From Luteolibacter sp. Y139 (GTDB taxonomy: Bacteria > Verrucomicrobiota > Verrucomicrobiia > Verrucomicrobiales > Akkermansiaceae), in NCBI RefSeq assembly GCF_038066715.1, contig NZ_JBBUKT010000006.1, positions 62,001 through 126,000 of the forward strand: DNA of 64,000 nt. Reading direction: 5' to 3'. The notes beneath the pieces are model-generated. The model saw only the letters and a program-made list of their open reading frames with translations, was not told where the DNA came from and did not search any database. This document shows, in pieces, positions 17,932-25,377 of this stretch; positions within the stretch are counted from its first letter, which is position 1, and the number at the start of each line of letters is the position of its first letter. Made by a program: the position numbers and the translations under genes.

Positions 17932-18390
17932 TTACGACTCCGCCAACGAGCGGCGGAAGAAGGGCCACGAATCGCGAAGGTAGAGCGCGAAGGGGATCCA
18001 CCAAATGAAGTCGTTGGTGAGGCAGAGGACGATGGTCGCGGGCGGCCAAGTGCCCTGCCAGAGCAGGACGAACAAACCGATGGGCCCGAGGATCTTTCCT
18101 GCCAAGCCCACCGCTGCGAGCAACCAGCCTCGTTCGGGAACGCGGGCGACCTCGAAATAGAGGATGCCGTAGAGCCCCACGACCATGCCGAGACTGGCGA
18201 AGATCGGGGGATGATTCGCGAGCGGCATTCCCGCGAAGCGGAACAACCACTGTGGGTCGAATGCGGCGTAGAGGCCCCAGGCGATATTGTAGATCCCCGC
18301 CACGACGAAGATCGCGCGGTGAATCCGGCGACGAGGGATCCGGCCCGGACGGCCGGGTGATGGGGAGGGCGGGGATGAGTCGGGGTTCAT
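17932..18390 (-). CDS. Small integral membrane protein, unknown function
   Basis: A 152-residue protein with a Pro/Arg-rich cytoplasmic start (about residues 1-24) and four predicted TM helices: AIFVVAGIYNIAWGLYAAF, PIFASLGMVVGLYGILYFEV, WLLAAVGLAGKILGPIGLFV and TIVLCLTNDFIWWIPFALYL. This compact four-helix layout with FDPQWLFRFAGM between helices 1 and 2 is common in bacterial hypothetical membrane proteins; I cannot assign a function. It is the last gene of a minus-strand run behind the metallo-beta-lactamase-fold gene (42-bp gap). Confidence 0.78.
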   Translation of the reverse strand: MNPDSSPPSPSPGRPGRIPRRRIHRAIFVVAGIYNIAWGLYAAFDPQWLFRFAGMPLANHPPIFASLGMVVGLYGILYFEVARVPERGWLLAAVGLAGKILGPIGLFVLLWQGTWPPATIVLCLTNDFIWWIPFALYLRDSWPFFRRSLAES

Positions 18391-18432
18391 CGGAGGATCC
18401 GAAGAGACAGGGGACTGCAGCCGATGGGCTCT

Positions 18433-19215
18433 CTACCGCCCGGTGGCCAGGAAGGCGTTCCCGAGCTTTTCGCTGCCGACGGACGTCTCAGGGCCGTGGC
18501 CGGGGAGAAGGGTGGTTTCGTCCGGCAAGGTCAGCACGTTCGCCCTGAGCGCCTCCAAGGCCTCCTGATAGGGGCCGTCCGGGGCGCAGCCGCCCATGGA
18601 GCCGGCGAAGAGAGCATCGCCGGTCACGCAGACCGGCCGGGCTAGGCCCTCGATGCGGTAGCCAACTGCCCCGGGACAGTGGCCAGGCAGATCGATCACT
18701 TCCACCGTGAGCGTGCCGAATTTCAGGCGGTCGCCCGGCTTCACGTCCTCCTGAGGCATTGCCACCGACCGCGTGCGGCCCTTCAGGCTCGCCAGACCGT
18801 CCAAATGGTCGCCGTGCAGGTGGGTGATGAGGACGTGGACATCCTCGATGCCGCGGTCGTCCAGTGCGTCCCGGATGGCTGTCGTATGAGGGCCGGCGTC
18901 GAAGAGCAGGAAGTCCTCCGGTCCCGCTTGGACCAGCCACGCATTCACCGTTTCATCATCAAACGGAAGTTCCAAACGGATGATCTCCGGCAATCCGGAG
19001 GCTGGAGGCGTGTAGCTGGGCAGGCCAGCCAGCGCGTGAGCGTTCAGCCCGAGTGCAGGCGCGAGCAGCAGCAGGGTCTCGCGGAATGCCGGTCCCCGGC
19101 TCGCGGAGATGACCTCCCGTTCGGCCAAGCCGCAGCGGGCGGCCGCTTCGGAAGGGGCGAGACCTAAGCCCCGGAGGGCCTTGCGGATCACGTCGGCGGT
19201 GGTGTCGTAAAGCAT
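18433..19215 (-). CDS. Metallo-beta-lactamase-fold hydrolase with N-terminal helix-turn-helix-like domain
   Basis: A 260-residue protein. Residues about 75-255 form an MBL hydrolase of glyoxalase-II type: metal motif THLHGDHLDG (His132, His134, Asp136, His137), a further His in DLPGHCPGAVGY, Asp in VCVTGDALFAGS, and the late His in LLPGHGPET. GDALFAGSMGG and the length suggest a thioester or lactone hydrolase. Residues 1-65 are not part of the fold and read like a small XRE-type helix-turn-helix (ADVIRKALRGLGLAPSEAAA, then ALGLNAHALAGL). It starts 3 bp after the pdxA stop, so it is in the same operon. Substrate unknown. Confidence 0.85.
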   Translation of the reverse strand: MLYDTTADVIRKALRGLGLAPSEAAARCGLAEREVISASRGPAFRETLLLLAPALGLNAHALAGLPSYTPPASGLPEIIRLELPFDDETVNAWLVQAGPEDFLLFDAGPHTTAIRDALDDRGIEDVHVLITHLHGDHLDGLASLKGRTRSVAMPQEDVKPGDRLKFGTLTVEVIDLPGHCPGAVGYRIEGLARPVCVTGDALFAGSMGGCAPDGPYQEALEALRANVLTLPDETTLLPGHGPETSVGSEKLGNAFLATGR

Positions 19216-19218
19216 GTT

Positions 19219-20076
19219 TCAAGCGAGCTCGCAGGCCAGTTTGATGGCGTGGATCATCGAGTCGGGACGGGCGATGCCTTGGCCGGCGATCCCGAAGGCT
19301 GTTCCGTGGTCGGGGCTGGTCCGGGGCTTCGGCAGGCCCAAAGTGACATTCACCCCGGTGTCGAAATCGAGCAACTTCAGCGGAATGAGCCCTTGGTCGT
19401 GGTACATCGCCAGGACGGCATCAAACTCCCCATCGGCCGCTTGGCGGAACACGGCGTCTGGTACGTGGGGGCCGGAAAAGACGCCTGGGAAAGTTTGATT
19501 CAAGCGATCGATGGCAGGCGTGATGATGCGCTGCTCCTCGTCTCCGAAACGTCCGTTTTCCCCGGCGTGAGGGTTCAGGCCTACCACTGCGATGCGTGGG
19601 GTCCGGCGGGTCTTGCGACGAGCGAAGTTCTCAAGAAGGCGGCCTGTTGAAACGATTGCTTCAGGCGTGAGGCTGCTTGAAACGGATGCCAGCGGAATGT
19701 GGATGGTCGCCAGTCCCACACTCAAGGTCTGTCCGCTCAGGCACATTGCATAATCCTTAACACCAAATCGTTCCGCGAAAAATTCCGTCTGGCCCGGAAA
19801 TGGAAATCCGCCAGCCTGCAGCGTCGCTTTCGAGACGGGCGCGGTCACCACCGCCTTTGCATCCGGATCGGACCTGAGGATCCGAACGGATGCTTCAAGC
19901 GCATCCAGTGCCCGAAGGGCGGAGGTTGCGTCCGGCTGGCCCGGGATGCAGCCGGTGGCGTCGCCGAGCACTTCGAAATCGAAGCCAGCAGGCAACTGGC
20001 CGGACGCGAGCGCCTTCGCGACCACCTCCGGCCCGATGCCGGCAGGGTCGCCCAGAGTGATAAGGATGCGGGGCAT
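19219..20076 (-). CDS. pdxA: 4-hydroxythreonine-4-phosphate dehydrogenase
   Basis: A 285-residue cytoplasmic enzyme of pyridoxal phosphate synthesis (DXP-dependent route), oxidising 4-phosphohydroxy-L-threonine. Signature segments are ITLGDPAGIGPEVVAKAL at the start, AVVTAPVSKATLQAGG, GLNPHAGENGRFGDEE, DAVLAMYHDQGLIPLKLL and TSPDHGTAFGIAGQG. They include the three metal-binding His of the family (in ATIHIP, NPHAGE and SPDHGTA). Slightly shorter than the E. coli enzyme (329), by loss of loop segments. It lies 24 bp after the SurA-like isomerase and 3 bp before the MBL gene. Confidence 0.96.
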   Translation of the reverse strand: MPRILITLGDPAGIGPEVVAKALASGQLPAGFDFEVLGDATGCIPGQPDATSALRALDALEASVRILRSDPDAKAVVTAPVSKATLQAGGFPFPGQTEFFAERFGVKDYAMCLSGQTLSVGLATIHIPLASVSSSLTPEAIVSTGRLLENFARRKTRRTPRIAVVGLNPHAGENGRFGDEEQRIITPAIDRLNQTFPGVFSGPHVPDAVFRQAADGEFDAVLAMYHDQGLIPLKLLDFDTGVNVTLGLPKPRTSPDHGTAFGIAGQGIARPDSMIHAIKLACELA

Positions 20077-20100
20077 CGTACACGGGCTGGCTCGCCCGGC

Positions 20101-21123
20101 TCAGATCTTCTTCTCGATCATCGCGGACTTCCGCTTGCCGGAGATCCACTTCTCGTAGGTCTTGGCGTTCTTCTTCGTTTTGACGCGCTCCTCGATCATG
20201 TCCCGGACCTCGCTGAGCGGTGGGTAGGGGCCCTGATTGATCTTGGTGATCTTCACGATGGTGAAACCGACCGGATCCTCGAGCGGGCCGACCACGTCAC
20301 CATCCTTGGCGGCGAAGATGATCGAGGCGAATTCCGGCTGGAGGTCGGTGCGAGGCACGTCTTTCTGGAAGCCGCCCTCCGAGGCAAAGGCGTCGCGCGA
20401 GTGCTTCTTGGCGAGCTCGGCGACATCGGCCCCGCCCTTGGCCTCGGCTGCCACCTTTTCGGCCAGGGCGAGCTGGGTCTCCGGAGTGGCCAGAGGATTG
20501 TCGGCATCGAGGCGGGGAAGGAAGATCTTGTTGAAGGTGATCACGTCCTTCGAGGTGTCGCGGAGCTTGTCCTTCACCTCGTTGTATTCCCTTTCGATCT
20601 CGCCCGGCAGCGGCGGCGGGGCGTCGGAGAAGTGCTCGGCGCGCATGGCCTGCACGATGAGCTGCTCGCGGGTCATTTTCCGATAGCCGTCGCGGGTCAT
20701 CCGGGCGCGCTTGAGTTCCTCGTCGAATTTCGCCTCGCTGCCGTTGAAATTGGATTGGATCTGCCGCTTCACTTCCTTGTCCACGACGTGTTCGGGCAGG
20801 TTGGCACCCTTCCCTTCGAGGACCTTGAACTCGGAAAGGATGATTTCGCGGTCGATCATCTCCTGGAGGAGCTTCTCGCGGGCGTCCAGCACCTGGCGCT
20901 CGAATTCTGCCCCGCGGCGGGGGAACTGGGCGGCGAGCTGGGCGTAGATCGGGGCGAGGCGGAAATTCAGCTCGCTCTTGGTGATCGCCTGGCCGTTGAC
21001 CTTGGCGGCGATGCCGTTGACCTCGAAGACGCCGCTCGGAGCCGGGCGGGGAGCGACAGGCTGCTGTGCCGGGCAGAGGCCAGCGGTGGAAAACAGGGCA
21101 AGCCAAGCGATGCGGGAATTCAT
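20101..21123 (-). CDS. SurA/PpiC-type periplasmic peptidyl-prolyl isomerase
   Basis: A 340-residue exported chaperone/isomerase. I start at MNSRIAWLALFSTAGLCPAQ, a signal peptide. Residues about 35-170 form the SurA-type N-terminal chaperone domain (NGIAAKVNGQAITKSELNFR and LQEMIDREIILSEFKVLEGK). One parvulin domain follows at about 190-300 (AELAKKHSRDAFASEGGFQK, then IIFAAKDGDVVGPLEDPVGF and IVKITKI). E. coli SurA has two parvulin domains; only one is present here. It would help fold outer-membrane proteins, consistent with the many exported proteins nearby. Gene order isomerase-pdxA is the same as the E. coli surA-pdxA pair. Confidence 0.9.
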   Translation of the reverse strand: MNSRIAWLALFSTAGLCPAQQPVAPRPAPSGVFEVNGIAAKVNGQAITKSELNFRLAPIYAQLAAQFPRRGAEFERQVLDAREKLLQEMIDREIILSEFKVLEGKGANLPEHVVDKEVKRQIQSNFNGSEAKFDEELKRARMTRDGYRKMTREQLIVQAMRAEHFSDAPPPLPGEIEREYNEVKDKLRDTSKDVITFNKIFLPRLDADNPLATPETQLALAEKVAAEAKGGADVAELAKKHSRDAFASEGGFQKDVPRTDLQPEFASIIFAAKDGDVVGPLEDPVGFTIVKITKINQGPYPPLSEVRDMIEERVKTKKNAKTYEKWISGKRKSAMIEKKI

Positions 21124-21262
21124 GAGCGGTCTCGGTGGACGCCGTGACTGTTCCGCGTGCCGGGGGCCTTGGCAAGGCGCGAAACCGCCTTCACCGTCCC
21201 CGCGGACGGTGCAGAAATCCCCGGGGGAGCTCCTTGCGCACCCGGGGAAACCGAGGGGGCAA

Positions 21263-21586
21263 TTACTTTTCCTGGAGCTTGTCGGCTGCGTCCTTCGCCG
21301 CATCCGAGGTTTTCTGGGCGGCATCGGCTGCGGCGGCCTTCATCTTGGCAGCGGCGTCGTCGGCGGCCTTCTTGGTCTTGTCGGCGGCATCCTTGGCGCT
21401 TTCCTTGACCTTGGCGGCGGCGTCTTCCGTGGCCTTCTTGGCGTCTTCCGCGGCGGCCTTCATCTTGGTTTCGGCGTCGGCGGCGGTGGTTTTCACGTCC
21501 GCTTTCGCCTTCTCGACATCGGAGTCCTTGCAGGCGACGAAGGCGATTGGCAGGGCGGCGGCAATCACGAGGTGATGGATTTTCAT
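21263..21586 (-). CDS. Ala/Lys-rich helical lipoprotein (LEA-like repeats)
   Basis: A 107-residue putative lipoprotein with lipobox-like FVAC (Cys19). From residue 22 to the end it consists of heptad/undecad-like repeats rich in Ala, Lys, Asp and Glu (for example AAEDAKKATEDAAAKVKESA), which would form a long amphipathic helix. Such repeats recall late-embryogenesis-abundant type proteins and small envelope lipoproteins (Lpp-like spacers). No catalytic motif. It precedes the isomerase gene by about 140 bp on the same strand and has its own leader without a Shine-Dalgarno sequence. Stress-protective or envelope-spacer role is a guess. Confidence 0.75.
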   Translation of the reverse strand: MKIHHLVIAAALPIAFVACKDSDVEKAKADVKTTAADAETKMKAAAEDAKKATEDAAAKVKESAKDAADKTKKAADDAAAKMKAAAADAAQKTSDAAKDAADKLQEK

Positions 21587-21706
21587 GGTGGTTTGGATTC
21601 GGGTTGAGCTGCGGCTTGAAAAAGAGACACCGCAACCGGTCACCTCTAACATCGATTGCCGAGCGGTCAAACTGGTGCTTTTCCCATCGGGTCGTATGAT
21701 CCCGGC

Positions 21707-21877
21707 ATGGAGACCGCGCTCGTCCAGTGCCCGACCTGCTTCGAGACCTTTGAAGTCGTGATGCCGCCGCCCGAGGAATTGCCGGCGGAAATGGACTATG
21801 ATTGCGAGATCTGCTGTCGGCCGCTGATCCTGATCTTTGATGAATCAGGGGCTTACGCCCGCGGTCTCGGCGAGTGA
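21707..21877 (+). CDS. CPXCG motif cysteine-rich small protein
   Basis: A 56-residue protein with CPTCFETFEV near the start and DYDCEICCRPL in the middle, the two Cys pairs of the CPXCG small-protein family (PF14255 as I recall), probably a zinc ribbon. ETFEVVMPPPEEL and the short length fit. Function is not known for the family. Its stop overlaps the start of the glycosyltransferase gene (TGATG), so the two are translationally coupled. Confidence 0.85.
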   Translation: METALVQCPTCFETFEVVMPPPEELPAEMDYDCEICCRPLILIFDESGAYARGLGE

Positions 21878-22875
21878 TGGGTCCGGCGATTTCCATCCTG
21901 CTGCCTTTCCACAATGCGGCCGCCACCCTGGCGGAGGCGCTGGAAAGTGTGCTCGCGCAGAGCTTCGGAGATTGGGAATTGCTGGCGGTGGATGACCGCT
22001 CGGACGATGGATCTGCCGAAATTGTCACCGCCATTGCCCAGCGGGATTCCCGGGTGCGATTGTTCGCGAATGCGGGACCGCCGGGCATCGTCGGCGCACT
22101 ACAGACCGCTGCGGCTGCCTCGGCTGCAGGCTGGGTGGCGCGCATGGATGCGGATGATATCTGCCATCCGGAGCGTCTGGCCCGGCAATGGGAACGGGCG
22201 GGAGCGGCGGATGTGATTACGACCGGGGTGGATCTCCTCGATCCGCTCGGGGAGGGGATGGTTCGCTACGTGGCCTGGGTCAATTCGCTGGCGACGCACG
22301 AGGTGATCGCCAGCTCCCGCTTTATTGAGAATCCGGTGATTCATCCGACGGTGCTGATGCGCCGCAGCATTCTCGATGCGGTGGGTGGCTACCGCGATGT
22401 CCCGTGGGCGGAGGATCACGATCTCTGGCTGCGGATGCTCCAGCATGGGGCACGCTTCGTGAAAGTCCGGGAGCGCCTGCTGGCGTGGCGGGATTCACCG
22501 GGCCGGCTTACCCGCAGCGATGCGCGATATGAGGAAAAGGCGCGCCAACGGATGCGGGCTCACTATCTGGCGGCGATGTCTTCGGTAACGGAGCGGGGTG
22601 TGGTGATTGCAGGAGCGGGGCCGATCGGGAAGTCGCTGGCCCGGGAGTTGATGGCGCTCGGCGTGGCGGTGTGCGGGTTCTTTGATGTCCATCCGCGGCG
22701 CCTCGGCGAAGTGATTCATGGAGCGGAGGTCGCCGGGCTGGAGGATTTCGGGCGACGTTGGCGGGGTGCGGTGATGTTGTCCGCGGTGGGGATCGCAGGG
22801 GTGAGGGAGGAGATCCGGGAACTCGCTGCTGCGGCGGGATATGAAGAGGGGCAGGATTTGTGGTGCGTCTGTTAG
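21877..22875 (+). CDS. Family 2 glycosyltransferase fused to a C-terminal Rossmann-type domain
   Basis: A 332-residue protein. Residues 1-210 are a GT-A glycosyltransferase: ISILLPFHNAAATLAEALES, DDRSDDGS near 39-46, the metal-binding DxD region MDADD at 90-94, then HPTVLMRRS and the WAEDHDLWLRM motif typical of GT2 enzymes. After a linker, residues 240-330 start with VVIAGAGPIGKSLARELMA (glycine motif 246-251) and FFDVHPRRLGEVIHGAEVAG, which looks like a nucleotide-binding Rossmann domain as seen in PglD-like sugar acyltransferases. ATG at 21877 is preferred over the GTG one codon earlier. The acceptor is unknown; surface-polysaccharide synthesis is likely. Confidence 0.86.
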   Translation: MGPAISILLPFHNAAATLAEALESVLAQSFGDWELLAVDDRSDDGSAEIVTAIAQRDSRVRLFANAGPPGIVGALQTAAAASAAGWVARMDADDICHPERLARQWERAGAADVITTGVDLLDPLGEGMVRYVAWVNSLATHEVIASSRFIENPVIHPTVLMRRSILDAVGGYRDVPWAEDHDLWLRMLQHGARFVKVRERLLAWRDSPGRLTRSDARYEEKARQRMRAHYLAAMSSVTERGVVIAGAGPIGKSLARELMALGVAVCGFFDVHPRRLGEVIHGAEVAGLEDFGRRWRGAVMLSAVGIAGVREEIRELAAAAGYEEGQDLWCVC

Positions 22876-22933
22876 GTCGGCAAGGCGTCGATCCCCACTG
22901 GCAACGCCTCGCCTGTCTCGCTAGGTTTGCCCC

Positions 22934-23521
22934 ATGCCTACCGAGAAAGAGAAGATGATCGCCGGCGAACTCTATCAGGCATTCGGCGAAGAGCTTTTCG
23001 GCGAACGCCAGCATGCCAAGCGCTTGTGCCGCCGCTTCAATGCGACGACCGAGGAACAGATGCCCGAGAGGGAGGCGATCCTTCGTGAGTTGCTTGGCTC
23101 ATGTGGGGAGAATGCCTTCATTGAACCGTCTTTCCGCTGTGACTATGGTTACAATTTCCATGTCGGCCGGAACTTCTACGCGAACTACGATTTGATCGTG
23201 CTGGATTGCTGCGAGGTCCGCATCGGTGACAACTGCATGATCGCGCCGCGGGTGTCGATTTTCACCGCGACTCATCCGCTGGATGCCGCCACGAGGACGA
23301 GCGGCTTCGAGTATGCCAAGCCGATCACCATCGGCGACAACGTGTGGATCGGTGGTCATGCGGTCATCAATCCGGGCGTCACGATCGGGGACAATGTGGT
23401 GGTCGCGGCCGGGGCGGTGGTGACGAAGGATGTGCCGTCGAATGTGGTCGTGGCCGGGGTGCCTGCGCGGATCCTCAGGCATCTGGATGGGAACCAGTTG
23501 AATATCGACAAAGCCGAATGA
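22934..23521 (+). CDS. maa: Maltose O-acetyltransferase-like sugar acetyltransferase
   Basis: A 195-residue left-handed beta-helix acetyltransferase of the Maa/NodL/LacA group. The N-terminal Mac domain reads [16 protein letters not shown]; hexapeptide repeats follow ([60 protein letters not shown]), ending [10 protein letters not shown]. The catalytic His is in TATHPLD. The reaction is acetyl transfer from acetyl-CoA to a sugar hydroxyl. Length fits (183-203). The gene symbol is by family resemblance; the true sugar may differ. Confidence 0.9.
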   Translation: MPTEKEKMIAGELYQAFGEELFGERQHAKRLCRRFNATTEEQMPEREAILRELLGSCGENAFIEPSFRCDYGYNFHVGRNFYANYDLIVLDCCEVRIGDNCMIAPRVSIFTATHPLDAATRTSGFEYAKPITIGDNVWIGGHAVINPGVTIGDNVVVAAGAVVTKDVPSNVVVAGVPARILRHLDGNQLNIDKAE

Positions 23522-23543
23522 CTTGTGTTGTCTCCGTGCCCGC

Positions 23544-23738
23544 ATGAAACAGTACATTGTCCGTCCCGTCACCACCGGCTTCTTCTCCGGCACGCTCAAT
23601 GAGATCAAGCTGGAGGCCTTTCTCAACGAGCATGCGGCCCAAGGCTGGAAGTTCGTCAAATCGATCCACGAGACCAAGAAGATCCTCGGCATTTTCGCCC
23701 GTGAGGCGCACTTCGTAATCTTCGAGCGCGACGTGTGA
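23544..23738 (+). CDS. DUF4177-type small protein
   Basis: A 64-residue protein, MKQYIVRPVTTGFFSGTLNE, with the pattern LEAFLNEHAAQGWKFVKSIH typical of DUF4177 proteins (a short beta-alpha-beta fold; function unknown). It lies 22 bp after the acetyltransferase stop and may share its transcript. No signal peptide or membrane segment. Confidence 0.82.
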   Translation: MKQYIVRPVTTGFFSGTLNEIKLEAFLNEHAAQGWKFVKSIHETKKILGIFAREAHFVIFERDV

Positions 23739-23824
23739 TTGGCGGGTGCCGGATGCGCGGTCGCTTCCTGTTCTTGGAAGCAGCGTGGGGAATTGGAATG
23801 GCCGCCTTGCCGGATCGGTGAGAT

Positions 23825-24457
23825 ATGCTGCCTCTCATGGCGGAAAACAAATCCTCGGGGTGCGTGGTGGCGGCGATTGTCGGCGTCGTCGCAGTGGTGG
23901 TCGGCGCGGTCTTGGTGTCGACTTTCCTGTATCGGGGAGCCGTCGCGGGGAAGCGCATGGTCTCCGCGCAGATTGAAAAGGCCCGCTCCGAGGCGGATCG
24001 GGCCCGTGCCGACGCGACGGCGGCGCAAATGATCGAACTCAAGGAGGGCGAGCTTCCCGACTACGCCACCTATCAATCCGGCCAGCCTCTCAGCCGAGAG
24101 ATGTTCCTCGCCTGGCGATCCGATACCAACGCCACCACGCTGGTGCGGGAAACCTTTCGCGAGAAAGTGGAGGGAGCCGATGTGACTTGGACGCTTCGCG
24201 CCGGCGATCTCCGGCAGGAGGGCGACTACATCACCGGCAGCTTCTTCTTGCCCTACGGACTGCGGACCACGACCGGCTACCTCACCTCGCCGGGCGTCGA
24301 GTCGGTGCGCTGCGAATTTCCCGTGCGCGAGCGCGAGTCGCTGCTGAATATCCGCCGCGACCAGACGGCGACGATCCGCGGCAAGCTTTCCCTCAAGAGT
24401 GGCGAAACCGTGTTGCGCGAGGCCCGTCAGGCTGGCACCGGGGTGGAGAAGGAATGA
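23825..24457 (+). CDS. Single-pass membrane protein of unknown function
   Basis: A 210-residue protein with one TM helix near the N-terminus (VVAAIVGVVAVVVGAVLVST) followed by a charged helix (IEKARSEADRARADATAAQM) and a soluble domain rich in beta-type segments (ADVTWTLRAGDLRQEGDYIT, FLPYGLRTTTGYLTSPGVES). Two starts are possible: MLPL... at 23825 or MAENKS... at 23837. I do not recognise a family. It stands between the DUF4177 gene and a 44-residue peptide gene. Confidence 0.72.
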   Translation: MLPLMAENKSSGCVVAAIVGVVAVVVGAVLVSTFLYRGAVAGKRMVSAQIEKARSEADRARADATAAQMIELKEGELPDYATYQSGQPLSREMFLAWRSDTNATTLVRETFREKVEGADVTWTLRAGDLRQEGDYITGSFFLPYGLRTTTGYLTSPGVESVRCEFPVRERESLLNIRRDQTATIRGKLSLKSGETVLREARQAGTGVEKE

Positions 24458-24552
24458 GGTGGAGCGTTTTTTCTGCAAGGCAGGAGCGGCGGCGCGTCTT
24501 GGAGATGCCGGTGGTGACCAATGGGCCGGCCAACTCCTAAAAATTGCCCGCC

Positions 24553-24687
24553 ATGAAAACCGCCCTTCTCATCTTGCTGCCTATCGCTTGGATCGCCTCG
24601 TGGACGGGCATCATGCTCAGCCTCGCCAGTGGCCAGGCTCCGGTAAAAGCCGTGCCGCCGGAGCTGGTGGCGGCCGTGGAGCGCTGA
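24553..24687 (+). CDS. Small membrane peptide (44 residues), unknown function
   Basis: A short frame starting MKTALLILLPIAWIASWTGI and ending PELVAAVER. One hydrophobic segment (about residues 4-26) could be a TM helix or signal. Codon use fits the neighbouring genes, with C or G mostly in third position. It lies 95 bp after the preceding gene and 80 bp before tRNA-Val. Whether it is translated cannot be decided from sequence alone. Confidence 0.5.
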   Translation: MKTALLILLPIAWIASWTGIMLSLASGQAPVKAVPPELVAAVER

Positions 24688-24767
24688 GCTTTCCAAACTC
24701 TTCGGAAATGCTTGCCAAGCCCGAAGGATTTCCCCAAAACCTCGGCCCCGCCGCACGGCAAAGCAAA

Positions 24768-24842
24768 GCGCGCTTAGCTCAGTGGTAGAGCACATCCTTC
24801 ACACGGATGGGGTCGCAGGTTCGAACCCTGCAGCGCGCACCA
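24768..24842 (+). tRNA. tRNA-Val (anticodon CAC)
   Basis: A 75-nt cloverleaf. Acceptor stem gcgcgct pairs with agcgcgc, followed by a genomically encoded acca end. The D arm is agctcagtggtagagc. The anticodon stem catcc/ggatg encloses ttcacac, giving CAC for valine GUG codons. The T arm is gcaggttcgaaccctgc. A Rho-independent terminator follows directly. Confidence 0.95.
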
Positions 24843-24847
24843 TTTAC

Positions 24848-24873
24848 AACCGGAGAGAGATCTCCGGTTTTTT
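24848..24873 (+). terminator. Rho-independent terminator of tRNA-Val
   Basis: A perfect 9-bp stem (aaccggaga/tctccggtt) with a gaga tetraloop and a run of six T, starting 6 nt after the CCA end of the tRNA. Confidence 0.93.
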
Positions 24874-25049
24874 GTTGTACTTCAGGCGATTGTGTTCGAG
24901 GCGCTGAATGAGCTTTTCGGCAGGGAGCAGTAGGCTGCCGATGGTGGAGGTGCTTCTGAAGCAATTCGGCGTGTGGAAGAGACCTTCGCTGAGGTTGGAA
25001 TTTGGGGCTGCCCGGTGGTTGTGAGTCCGACGTTGCGAACTGCCCAGGC

Positions 25050-25107
25050 GGCCTTTTGCAACACATGGAGACCGGAGAATTTGTTAGACAAGAAGGCCTT
25101 TTGCAAC
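25050..25107. repeat. 13-bp direct repeat pair
   Basis: The sequence ggccttttgcaac occurs at 25050-25062 and again at 25095-25107, start points 45 bp apart. Origin unknown; it may be the trace of a small duplication. Confidence 0.6.
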
Positions 25108-25142
25108 TTCGTGAATCAACTGAATCGTGTGATTTGCATACA

Positions 25143-25187
25143 TTGAAGAAATGGGCATTCTTAAGGTATCAAAACGTTGACGTTTTG
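25143..25187 (+). promoter_or_regulatory. Candidate promoter with overlapping inverted repeat, upstream of the giant gene
   Basis: A sigma-70-like pair, ttgaag (25143-25148) and tatcaa (25167-25172), is spaced by 18 bp. A perfect 7-bp inverted repeat with 4-nt spacer, caaaacg-ttga-cgttttg (25170-25187), overlaps the -10 box and the expected start site, a classic position for a repressor. The ATG of the giant gene is 190 bp further on. This is a prediction by eye. Confidence 0.35.
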
Positions 25188-25377
25188 CGTGAGTTAGGTA
25201 ATTGGACGAGCGTTACTTTTGCTCTCTCCCCGAGGCCACATCAACTGCTGATTCACCCAGAAAGCACGCTTTCGGGAGGTTCGACCGGTGCCGCAGGCCC
25301 TCGGATGAGGGAGAGCTGTGTCCACGGGGAAGGGGATCTTTCGGGTGCGTGCCTCCCTCTAGATTCCCATCCCGCCC

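Larger units (their letters stand above)
24874..25377. other. Gene-free region between tRNA-Val and the giant surface-protein gene
   Basis: About 500 bp with lower GC than the flanks and no convincing gene. It contains two copies of a 13-bp direct repeat, an AT-rich promoter-like stretch with an inverted repeat near 25143-25187, and two further small inverted repeats (gaaagc-ac-gctttc at 25260-25273; ccctc-ggat-gaggg at 25298-25311) that would lie in the 5' leader of the giant gene. Short open frames here overlap the tRNA or the start of the next gene and are not supported. Confidence 0.6.

Noticed and set aside
19699-21147. Open frame of about 480 codons on the plus strand opposite pdxA and the isomerase
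   Set aside because: It lacks a domain pattern and lies opposite two clearly recognised genes.
24779-25106. Short minus-strand frames over and behind tRNA-Val
   Set aside because: They overlap the tRNA and its terminator and have no start context or coding composition.
24768-25377. tRNA-Val as an integration site of a mobile element
   Set aside because: No repeat of the tRNA 3' end, integrase or transposase gene was found nearby.
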